From: an uncultured Bacilli bacterium
Lineage (GTDB): Bacteria; Bacillota_I; Bacilli_A; RF39; UBA660
NCBI GenBank assembly: GCA_944371685.1
Contig: CALVXV010000059.1
Location: 1-7,664 of the forward strand
DNA: 7,664 nt
Direction: 5' to 3'
Shown: positions 1 to 5,695 of the stretch, one piece after another
How positions within the stretch are numbered: position 1 is the first letter of the stretch
How the letters are laid out: every line of letters starts with the position of its first letter
The notes under the pieces: model-generated
The model's database searches: none
What the model was told of the DNA's origin: nothing
What the model saw: only the letters and a program-made list of their open reading frames with translations
Program-made: the position numbers and the translations under genes

Positions 1-71
1 CCTTTCATTAAAAAAAGATAGCTGAGTAGAAATAAAATAATAATGATTAAAATTATTAATATTATTTCCAT
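1..71 (-). CDS. Probable sensor histidine kinase, N-terminal fragment cut by window edge
   Basis: An ATG at 71-69 opens a frame of 23 codons that runs off the left edge. The visible peptide is one hydrophobic helix: Met-Glu, then about 20 Ile/Leu/Phe residues, then Met-Lys. It starts 15 bases after the permease stop codon, and an AAAGGTAGTGAG stretch just upstream can serve as a ribosome binding site. In known operons with a response regulator, a BcrA-like ATPase and an ABC-2 permease, the next gene is usually a histidine kinase that begins directly with such a membrane anchor. The histidine kinase call therefore rests on gene order and on the style of the first helix; no kinase motif is visible. 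A second small permease subunit is the main alternative. Confidence 0.6.
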   Translation of the reverse strand, partial: MEIILIILIIIILFLLSYLFLMK

Positions 72-86
72 AAGCTCACTACCTTT

Positions 87-926
87 CTATTTTATTTCGG
101 TTTTTTTAAATACTTTGTAACCGATAATATTAAATGCAATGACATAAAATATTGACAAGGCTAAAACTTTAAAAATATATACATTACTAGGATTTGATAC
201 TAAATTACCAATTATATATTGAAATTCATAATTTAAAATATTAGCCCCATCAAGATGGAATAATGTAGCTGCTCCCATAATTATTAATTGTATGACCATG
301 ATTAATGGTATTGTAATACTATTAAATGTTCCTGTTTTTCTAAAACAAAAACCAATACATACTAACATACTTATTATACCATAAAAACAAGGTAATTGTA
401 GAATCGTTAGTTTTGTTATCTCTAAAAGTCCAGATGAAAATTCTTTCCCATTCATAATTAAATTAATAAGATAACTACCATAATTATTAATAAGTACTAA
501 AAATGTTCCAAGACCTATGCAGGTAATTAGTTTAGATAAATAATATTTTTTCCTTGATATTGCGGATGATAATGTGTTTTTAGCTGTTGAGTTTGATAAA
601 TCAGTAACTAAGACAATTACCACAACAATGATAAAAAAGTAATAAAGATTAGCATTTGCGCCTAACTGGGCTTTATCTAATGGAAAAGCACCATACTCTT
701 TCATAAGCTTTCTTGTTTCCAATAAAGAATTGGTTTCATATACTTTTTCTAACAGTTCTTTATCTTCAATTAAGGGTTGTTCATCACTTGATGTTGTAAT
801 ACCAATATTTCCTGGACTCATTTCAAAACAACTAATTGCTGCTAAAATAAGGATAAATATTATGGCAATGTAAATTGCCTTTCCTTTAAATATTCTATAT
901 AAATCCGATTTAATTATATTTAACAT
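87..926 (-). CDS. ABC-2 type transporter permease (peptide resistance/export)
   Basis: A 279-residue integral membrane protein with about six predicted helices, near residues 17-33, 94-110, 131-157, 169-193, 203-222 and 250-272. The short basic N-terminus, helix 1, a roughly 60-residue outside loop and a basic cytoplasmic loop (SRKKYYLSK, residues 124-132) match the half-size ABC-2 permeases paired with BcrA/LanF-like ATPases. Such pairs expel or detoxify bacitracin, lantibiotics and similar peptides at the membrane. The start ATG overlaps the ATPase stop by one base (TAATG at 928-924), which suggests translational coupling. GGAAGGTG lies about seven bases upstream as ribosome binding site. 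The next gene, the putative kinase, follows after 15 bases. The substrate cannot be read from the sequence. The family is clear, while the antimicrobial-peptide role is inferred from the operon. Confidence 0.87.
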   Translation of the reverse strand: MLNIIKSDLYRIFKGKAIYIAIIFILILAAISCFEMSPGNIGITTSSDEQPLIEDKELLEKVYETNSLLETRKLMKEYGAFPLDKAQLGANANLYYFFIIVVVIVLVTDLSNSTAKNTLSSAISRKKYYLSKLITCIGLGTFLVLINNYGSYLINLIMNGKEFSSGLLEITKLTILQLPCFYGIISMLVCIGFCFRKTGTFNSITIPLIMVIQLIIMGAATLFHLDGANILNYEFQYIIGNLVSNPSNVYIFKVLALSIFYVIAFNIIGYKVFKKTEIK

Positions 927-1840
927 TATTTAGCACCTTCCTTTATTAAAGAATTGAAATAATCTTCTAATGAAATACCTGATTCATAAATCCCCGTTAT
1001 CTCAACACTATTTGTTAATAATGTTTTATTTACTTTGGCAGAGTTTTCTAAATAATCATAAAGTCTTATTTCTGCACTATCAATGACTTTATAATTCGTA
1101 GTGTTAAGCTCTTGCTCTAATACAACCGTAGCTTTTTTGACATCTTTTGTTTTAATAACAATACATTTACTACATTCTAAGTCAAGTTCTTCTTTTGATA
1201 CATCTTTAATAATTCTTCCTTTATCAATAAAGCAAAAATGATTCGCAATTAAATATAATTCAGATAGAATATGGCTAGATATTAAAATAGTTATTTTTTC
1301 TTCCTCATTTAATCTTTTTAACGTATCTCTTATTTCTTTAATACCAATCGGATCAAATCCATTAATAGGTTCATCTAAAATAATAAAATCTGGATTATCT
1401 AATATAGCAAAAGCAATACCTAATCTTTGCTTCATACCTAGAGAAAACTTTTTGAATTTTTTATTTTTTTCTTTATACAAATCTACTGCTTTTAAAACTT
1501 TATCAATTTGTTTTTCATCTACAATTCCTTTTTGAATGGAATAATATTTTAAATTTTGATAAGCAGTAAGATTATCAAAAAATGCAGGGCTTTCAATTAA
1601 ACATCCGATTTTTCTTTTAGATTCAGTTAGTTCTTTTTCACTACCAAACAAGGAAAAACTTCCTTTTGTTTTATTTGTTAAAGTTGTGATGGTTTTCATT
1701 AATGTGGTTTTACCCGCACCATTTCTACCAATAAGGCCATAAATATCGCCCTGATGAATAGTAATAGAAGCATTATCTAAAGCGGTAAAGTTTTTATATT
1801 TTTTAGTTAAGTTGGTAGTTTGCAGTACTATTTTTTGCAT
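926..1840 (-). CDS. ABC transporter ATP-binding protein, BcrA/LanF-like
   Basis: A 304-residue ATPase that should power the adjacent permease from the cytoplasmic face. It has Walker A GRNGAGKT (residues 38-45), the signature FSLGMKQ (132-138), Walker B FIILDEP with Asp156-Glu157, and switch His190. The usual Q-loop glutamine is replaced by Glu83 (LIESP), a feature known from lantibiotic-immunity (LanF) and bacitracin (BcrA) ATPases. Residues about 215-304 form the C-terminal extension common in this group. The frame is open from 1870, but the ATG at 1840-1838 has AAAGGAATGA at ideal distance and a conventional N-terminus (MQKIVLQTTNLTKKY), so it was chosen. The gene overlaps the permease by one base and lies 72 bases after the response regulator, with a dyad and a TATAAT box in the gap. 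Confidence 0.93.
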   Translation of the reverse strand: MQKIVLQTTNLTKKYKNFTALDNASITIHQGDIYGLIGRNGAGKTTLMKTITTLTNKTKGSFSLFGSEKELTESKRKIGCLIESPAFFDNLTAYQNLKYYSIQKGIVDEKQIDKVLKAVDLYKEKNKKFKKFSLGMKQRLGIAFAILDNPDFIILDEPINGFDPIGIKEIRDTLKRLNEEEKITILISSHILSELYLIANHFCFIDKGRIIKDVSKEELDLECSKCIVIKTKDVKKATVVLEQELNTTNYKVIDSAEIRLYDYLENSAKVNKTLLTNSVEITGIYESGISLEDYFNSLIKEGAK

Positions 1841-1861
1841 ATAATCATTCCTTTCAAATTT

Positions 1862-1867
1862 ATTATA
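1862..1867 (-). promoter_or_regulatory. Candidate -10 box for the ABC ATPase-permease genes
   Basis: On the minus strand a perfect TATAAT lies 21 bases before the chosen ATPase start. No good -35 hexamer is present at 16-18 bases; that zone is occupied by the GTGTTAA/TTAACAC dyad. A start site about seven bases downstream would give a leader of only about 15 bases, beginning at the ribosome binding site. This layout fits a promoter that needs an activator such as the neighbouring response regulator, but the box may also be a chance match in AT-rich DNA. Confidence 0.4.
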
Positions 1868-1868
1868 C

Positions 1869-1896
1869 AAAAAAAGTGTTAAAAAAATCTTAACAC
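1869..1896 (-). terminator. Dyad with T-run between regulator and transporter: terminator/attenuator or operator
   Basis: On the minus strand GTGTTAA (1896-1890), a 7-base spacer and TTAACAC (1882-1876) form a perfect 7-bp dyad followed by seven T (1875-1869). It lies 17 bases after the response-regulator stop. The shape is that of an intrinsic terminator, but the stem has only two G-C pairs, so termination would be weak or partial. The same dyad sits where a -35 element would be for the TATAAT at 1867-1862, so it could instead be a regulator binding site. Both readings remain open. Confidence 0.5.
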
Positions 1897-1912
1897 GTTT
1901 CTTAAATTTTTA

Positions 1913-2581
1913 TTAATCTTTGAATTTATAACCGATACTCCATATCGTTTCGATATACTCTTTATTTGGACTTATTTGTTTTAGTTTATTTCTAATTTTA
2001 CTAATATGAACATTTAAAGTGTTGTCATCAGCGGAGTTTTTATCATTCCAAACGGTATCAAACAGAGTGCTTTTGGTAACTACCCTACCATTTTCTTGCA
2101 TTAGTAATTTTAATATTGCAAATTCTATTTTAGATAAGTTTAAATTTATGTTTTTGCAGGTAGCGGTATAAGTTTGTTTATTTAATTCAATATCTTTAGA
2201 CTTAATTGTTTCAAAAGTTATGGGATTTTTTTTACTAATATGTACATTGATTCTAGCTAAAAGTTCATCGTTATTAAATGGTTTTGTCACATAGTCATCA
2301 GCATCTAATTTAAATAAATCTAGTTTTTTATCAATATCACTAATAGCACTGGTGACAATAACAGGAGTATTTTTTATTTGTTTTAACTCTTTGATGATAT
2401 CTTCACCATTTTTTCCTGGAAGCATTAAATCTAAAATAATTAAGTCAACGTCTGGTCCATGAACAAGTAAAGCTTCAGTACCAGAATAAGCTGATTTAAT
2501 ATTATAATGGTTTTTTTGTAAAACTTTTTTTAACATTTCATGAATGTTTTGATCATCTTCAACAATTAAAATATTTTTCAA
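1913..2581 (-). CDS. OmpR/PhoB-family response regulator
   Basis: A DNA-binding response regulator of 222 residues from the chosen start. The receiver domain (about 1-115) shows the acidic pair Asp9-Asp10 in ILIVEDD, phospho-acceptor Asp51 in IILDLMLPG, Thr77 and Lys100 (TKPF). The C-terminal winged helix (about 128-222) contains the recognition-helix region around DDNTLNVHISKIRNKL and ends with WSIGYKF. It should be phosphorylated by the partner kinase that starts at the left edge and then control the transporter genes. The frame is open from a GTG at 2605, but a TTG at 2581-2579 is preferred. AAGGTGAT lies about five bases before it, the protein then starts MKNILIVEDD as usual for the family, and the promoter's expected transcription start (about 2607) would leave the GTG almost leaderless. 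Confidence 0.93.
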   Translation of the reverse strand: MKNILIVEDDQNIHEMLKKVLQKNHYNIKSAYSGTEALLVHGPDVDLIILDLMLPGKNGEDIIKELKQIKNTPVIVTSAISDIDKKLDLFKLDADDYVTKPFNNDELLARINVHISKKNPITFETIKSKDIELNKQTYTATCKNINLNLSKIEFAILKLLMQENGRVVTKSTLFDTVWNDKNSADDNTLNVHISKIRNKLKQISPNKEYIETIWSIGYKFKD

Positions 2582-2613
2582 ACAAATCACCTTATTTACT
2601 TTCACATTTTTAA

Positions 2614-2642
2614 ATTATACTAAAAGATTAAATAAAAGTAAA
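2614..2642 (-). promoter_or_regulatory. Promoter of the response-regulator operon
   Basis: On the minus strand TTTACT (2642-2637) is followed after 17 bases by a perfect TATAAT (2619-2614). Transcription would start near 2607, giving a leader of about 25 bases that carries the AAGGTGAT ribosome binding site of the TTG start. This supports the shorter regulator reading frame. Confidence 0.7.
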
Positions 2643-2734
2643 CTTTTAAATATTAATTCATTTATGAGATTATATTAAATGGATAGTTTAAATATGGTAT
2701 TGGAAAAACATAGCAAAAATGGTTATTAAGACTA

Positions 2735-2763
2735 TTGAAAAAATAAATATTTTATGTTAATAT
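2735..2763 (+). promoter_or_regulatory. Promoter of tRNA-Glu
   Basis: TTGAAA (2735-2740) and TAATAT (2758-2763) are separated by 17 bases. The -10 box is preceded by TGT, giving an extended -10. Transcription would start near 2770, about 20 bases before the tRNA. Its promoter diverges from that of the response regulator. The roughly 90 bases between the two promoters show no reading frame or clear motif. Confidence 0.6.
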
Positions 2764-2790
2764 TAAATAGACGTAATTAAATATTTATAT

Positions 2791-2865
2791 GGCCTGTTGG
2801 TCAAGTGGTTAAGATGCCACCCTCTCAAGGTGGAGTCACGAGTTCAATTCTCGTACAGGCTACCA
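2791..2865 (+). tRNA. tRNA-Glu (anticodon CUC)
   Basis: A complete 75-base cloverleaf with encoded CCA. The acceptor stem GGCCTGT pairs with ACAGGCT (2855-2861), with one G-T pair at the top. The short D stem is GTC/GAT. The anticodon stem CCACC/GGTGG (2817-2821, 2829-2833) encloses CTCTCAA with anticodon CTC at 2824-2826, which reads the Glu codon GAG. The T stem is ACGAG/CTCGT (2838-2842, 2850-2854), with loop TTCAATT. The discriminator is A at 2862. The body closely resembles Bacillota tRNA-Glu. It stands alone between minus-strand genes, with its own promoter and terminator. Confidence 0.95.
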
Positions 2866-2875
2866 ATTTGAAAAT

Positions 2876-2898
2876 AACCGTTGAAAATCAACGGTTTT
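2876..2898 (+). terminator. Intrinsic terminator after tRNA-Glu
   Basis: AACCGTTGA (2876-2884) and TCAACGGTT (2888-2896) form a perfect 9-bp stem with an AAA loop. Only a short T-run (TTTT at 2895-2898, overlapping the stem) follows. It starts 11 bases after the tRNA CCA. On the minus strand the stem is followed by ATTTT, so it may also act as a second stop for the facing gene. Confidence 0.75.
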
Positions 2899-2917
2899 AA
2901 TATGTTATAAATTACTT

Positions 2918-2939
2918 AAAAAGGAGAATTTTTTCTCCT
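2918..2939 (-). terminator. Intrinsic terminator of the unknown 338-residue gene
   Basis: On the minus strand AGGAGAA (2939-2933), loop AAAA, TTCTCCT (2928-2922) and a T-run (2922-2918) form a compact terminator. The stem begins inside the TAG stop codon (2940-2938) of the gene it ends. With the hairpin at 2876-2898 it separates the converging tRNA and protein genes. Confidence 0.75.
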
Positions 2940-3954
2940 AATTATTTTGTTTTTCAGATTTTTTGGTAAGAATTTTTGTTTTTATTTCGTTTTTTTTAAT
3001 ATTAACTGCTTGTGTAATATCGTCTACACTCATAGATGTATTTTGAATGGCATTATTTATAATTTTATTTTTGTGCGACAAAATAGCGGTATATATTTCT
3101 TGTATTTTTTTTAGTTCATTTTCAGATAGTCCCTCTTGATTATTCATAGAACTATTTATTAAATTGTTAATACGCCTTTCTAAATCATTAAGTTTTACTA
3201 AGACATCATCTGTATATAATATATAATCTATAAGTTCTTGTTTTTGCTGATGGTTTTGATTTTGCTTGGCATTTTCATAATCAATATAAGGCTTGATATT
3301 AAAATTATTTAACTGTTCATAAGTAGGCAAGGTAGAATAATCAAACATTAAATTACTGACAATCATTGTATAATTATTATATGCCCAATCATATTTTATT
3401 TCTTTGCTATATTCTAAAATATATTTAGCATTTTTAATGTTTATATAGCAATAAGGACCATTAAATCTTTCATAAGTAATTTTTCCATCAGTGGCCACGT
3501 CAATAATTTTATTTATGGAATTACATTTAGCAAGGTTATCACTTAAATCAGTTTCAAACACATACATAAAATGATCTATACCAATTTCAGATAGTTTATT
3601 TATTCTTTGCAAAATAGCATCTTTATTCTTATAAGTAGCTTTTAAAAGCTTATATATTTTATCTGCATAACAATAGTCTAATGAAGATATAATTTTTTTA
3701 ATAAAAATGTTATATTTTTTAACAAAATCTCTATATATATTTTTATACAATTTAGGCCCTACTTTTTTCTTATTTGAAAATATTTCGTAGGCATTTTTAA
3801 AATCTAAATAATTATATTTTTTATTTTGCGTCAATAAATTAAAATCTCTTTGGAAATTCTCATAATCATAAAATTGTTTTTCCGGTAATTCTAACAATGA
3901 CTTTGCAATATCTACATCGACATCAATTCCATTTTCAAGATTATAAAGTTTCAT
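2938..3954 (-). CDS. Protein of unknown function, 338 residues
   Basis: I do not recognise this family. The product is predicted to be soluble and cytoplasmic: no signal peptide and no membrane segment, rich in Lys, Asn, Ile and Tyr. Residues about 25-125 look helical and charged. Residues about 126-215 are richer in aromatic residues and short strands (for example YERFNGPYCYINIK, 161-174). Residues about 238-330 look like helices with coiled-coil potential (ELIDYILYTDDVLVKLNDLERRI), separated by a polar linker. Two cysteines are present, at 95 and 144. The frame is open from 3996, but the ATG at 3954-3952 has GGAGG five bases upstream and is preferred. It is a single-gene unit with its own extended -10 promoter and a terminator touching its stop codon. 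Base composition is like its neighbours, so recent transfer is not evident. Confidence 0.8.
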   Translation of the reverse strand: MKLYNLENGIDVDVDIAKSLLELPEKQFYDYENFQRDFNLLTQNKKYNYLDFKNAYEIFSNKKKVGPKLYKNIYRDFVKKYNIFIKKIISSLDYCYADKIYKLLKATYKNKDAILQRINKLSEIGIDHFMYVFETDLSDNLAKCNSINKIIDVATDGKITYERFNGPYCYINIKNAKYILEYSKEIKYDWAYNNYTMIVSNLMFDYSTLPTYEQLNNFNIKPYIDYENAKQNQNHQQKQELIDYILYTDDVLVKLNDLERRINNLINSSMNNQEGLSENELKKIQEIYTAILSHKNKIINNAIQNTSMSVDDITQAVNIKKNEIKTKILTKKSEKQNN

Positions 3955-4061
3955 CTTAACCTCCATTTGATTTGTCACTTCATCAATTTTAATCATTACA
4001 AGACTATTTTAAATATGTATATAATATTTCTTGTCTTAACTAAAAATAAGAACTCAATCAT

Positions 4062-4070
4062 ATTATAGCA
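4062..4070 (-). promoter_or_regulatory. Extended -10 promoter of the unknown 338-residue gene
   Basis: On the minus strand TGCTATAAT (4070-4062) is a perfect extended -10 box. The -35 region has only a poor match (ATACAA at 4090-4085). Transcription near 4055 would give a leader of about 100 bases before the ATG at 3954, longer than other leaders in this window. The rest of the 160-base gap up to the YjbR-EVE gene holds no clear terminator. Confidence 0.55.
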
Positions 4071-4156
4071 CCAAACAAGTGTTTTTGTATATGTTATTTA
4101 ACAAATATATTGATCATTGAATTGTTTTATTTATTGGGAATTTGTTTGGCAAAAAG

Positions 4157-5173
4157 TTATTTACATGAAGTATTTGCTTTATTTAATTCTTGACTTAACC
4201 TACTTGGAATTCGTCTAGCACTTCTCACAGAATTTAAACCATACTCTTTTAATTTGCTGAAGGGATATTCTTTTGCATTATATTTTTTTATTAATTCAAG
4301 ATTCATTGTGGGATTTTTGGGTTCATCATATAAATCAAGTTCAATAACTTTACACTTATATAAAATAGCAGAATAAGGCGCACCTAAATAGATATAAACG
4401 GTGGCTCCTATGGTGATGTTTTTGGGCTGTTTCCATGAAAATACAGGTAAGCTTTCAATATAAGTGATGACATCAAAATAATTAGGATTAGCTGGTATGA
4501 TCCATTCATCTTTCACATCGGATAGATTGTAACTTATATTGACAAAGTGCATTATTTGTTCATCGGATAAAGTACCATCTAAAATAATGCTTACCCATGA
4601 TTTTTTATTCATGTGGTATGCAGGATAAAAACCTTTTTGTTTTAAGTAATTTATATCATCTAACTTAAGATTTAATATTTCTATTTCGCCATTTTGATTT
4701 GGAATGATTTTACTTTTATCAATATTCATAATAATGGCGAACCATTTTTTGCTTACTGGATTTCTAAAGACACCAAAGGTGGGATATTTTTGCCATAAAA
4801 ATTCTGGAGTTACTTTATATTTATTTATGATTAATTCGGCTAATCTATTGGTTTTATTTAAGATAAAATATGTTTTATCAAAACAGTTATTCCTGATATC
4901 TTGCAATAATGATTGATATTTTTCTTTGATAGTTAGAGCAAAATTACCAGTAATGTTTTCTACTCTAAAATTTGTGTATTCACTTTCACAATCAAGATCA
5001 TAAATGTGACCTTCAACTTTACTATTTTGATTAATAGTAATGGTTACCATAAAGGCATCATTCATAATATTTGTAGAATATTTATAAACTTCTTTTTCTT
5101 TGGTAAAGCCGTATTTTATTAATTTATTTTTATTTAATGTATATGTTTTAAATATTTCTTCTTCTATTTTCAT
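4157..5173 (-). CDS. MmcQ/YjbR-family protein fused to a C-terminal EVE/PUA-like domain
   Basis: A 338-residue cytoplasmic protein built from three parts. Residues 1-105 are an alpha/beta extension seen in long Bacillota YjbR relatives. Residues about 106-218 look like the YjbR fold (CyaY-like, a possible DNA-binding family): FLWQKYPTFGVFRNP, then KKWFAIIMNI, then YPAYHMNKKSWVSIIL. Residues about 223-332 have the layout of an EVE/PUA-like domain: WIIPANPNYFDV, a WKQ motif (247-249), GATVYIYLGAP (256-266), a strand containing YKCKV, and the closing LKEYGLNSVRSARRIP. EVE domains bind modified bases in nucleic acids. The ATG has AGGTG four bases upstream and lies 21 bases after the YbaK gene, so the two are probably cotranscribed. 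The substrate is unknown. Domain calls come from pattern recall, not a search; YjbR is firmer than EVE. Confidence 0.82.
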   Translation of the reverse strand: MKIEEEIFKTYTLNKNKLIKYGFTKEKEVYKYSTNIMNDAFMVTITINQNSKVEGHIYDLDCESEYTNFRVENITGNFALTIKEKYQSLLQDIRNNCFDKTYFILNKTNRLAELIINKYKVTPEFLWQKYPTFGVFRNPVSKKWFAIIMNIDKSKIIPNQNGEIEILNLKLDDINYLKQKGFYPAYHMNKKSWVSIILDGTLSDEQIMHFVNISYNLSDVKDEWIIPANPNYFDVITYIESLPVFSWKQPKNITIGATVYIYLGAPYSAILYKCKVIELDLYDEPKNPTMNLELIKKYNAKEYPFSKLKEYGLNSVRSARRIPSRLSQELNKANTSCK

Positions 5174-5194
5174 AATGCACCTACTTTATGGAAA

Positions 5195-5665
5195 TTATTT
5201 TGCATTTTTACAGACATCTACCCATTTTGTGTAGTTGGAAGCTTTTTCTAAATCTGATAGTGCGAGTTCAACTGCGCTATTACTGGTACCACAGGCAGGA
5301 TAAATGATTGAAAATCTTTTTAAGGATGTATCGAGATATACTTTTACATTGTCACTAATTCCAAATGGGCATACACCCCCTACTTTATGACCTATTTGGG
5401 GTTCAACTTCCTCAAGGGGAATCATTTTAGCTTTAGTATGAAAGGTAGTTTTGTATTTAGAGTTATCTATTTTTTGATCACCCGAAGTTACAATTAATAT
5501 TGGTTTATTATCGACAATAAACCCTAGTGTTTTAGCAATTTTTGCTTCTTTACAGTTTAAGGCTTTGGCAGCTTCTTGAACTGTAGCTGATGAAACAGAA
5601 AATTCTATTATTTTATCTTCTAAACCATACTTTTTTAAATGCTCTTTGGCTTTTATTAATGACAC
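5195..5665 (-). CDS. YbaK/EbsC-family aminoacyl-tRNA deacylase
   Basis: A 156-residue single-domain protein, the normal length for this family of free-standing editing enzymes, which remove wrongly attached amino acids from tRNA (for example Cys from tRNA-Pro). Visible family marks are SSATVQEAAKAL near the start, the conserved lysine Lys45 in AKIAKTLGF, a GDQKID turn (62-67), GHKVGGVCPFGI (92-103) and ACGTSNSAVEL (124-134). Which amino acid and tRNA it edits cannot be told from sequence alone. The start is GTG at 5665-5663 with AGAGGT eight bases upstream. The gene lies 30 bases after the CHAP gene and 21 bases before the YjbR-EVE gene, all on the minus strand, without a terminator between them. 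Confidence 0.9.
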   Translation of the reverse strand: MSLIKAKEHLKKYGLEDKIIEFSVSSATVQEAAKALNCKEAKIAKTLGFIVDNKPILIVTSGDQKIDNSKYKTTFHTKAKMIPLEEVEPQIGHKVGGVCPFGISDNVKVYLDTSLKRFSIIYPACGTSNSAVELALSDLEKASNYTKWVDVCKNAK

Positions 5666-5695
5666 TTATATAACCTCTTTTCTAAATGAGTTTTA

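Noticed and set aside
2791..2865. tRNA as an integration site of a mobile element
   Set aside because: No integrase gene and no second copy of the tRNA 3' end is visible in the window.
3998..4034. ACAAGA...TCTTGT inverted repeat in the leader of the unknown gene, considered as a riboswitch or operator
   Set aside because: Only six base pairs with a 25-base AT-rich spacer; no conserved riboswitch pattern is recognisable.
4085..4156. AACAA...TTGTT with an internal TGATCA palindrome after the YjbR-EVE gene, considered as a terminator
   Set aside because: The stem is short, interrupted and lacks G-C pairs and a T-run in the needed direction.
4704..4916. Plus-strand open frame of 70 codons opposite the YjbR-EVE gene
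   Set aside because: It is a shadow of the YjbR coding region; hydrophobic composition arises from AT-rich antisense codons.
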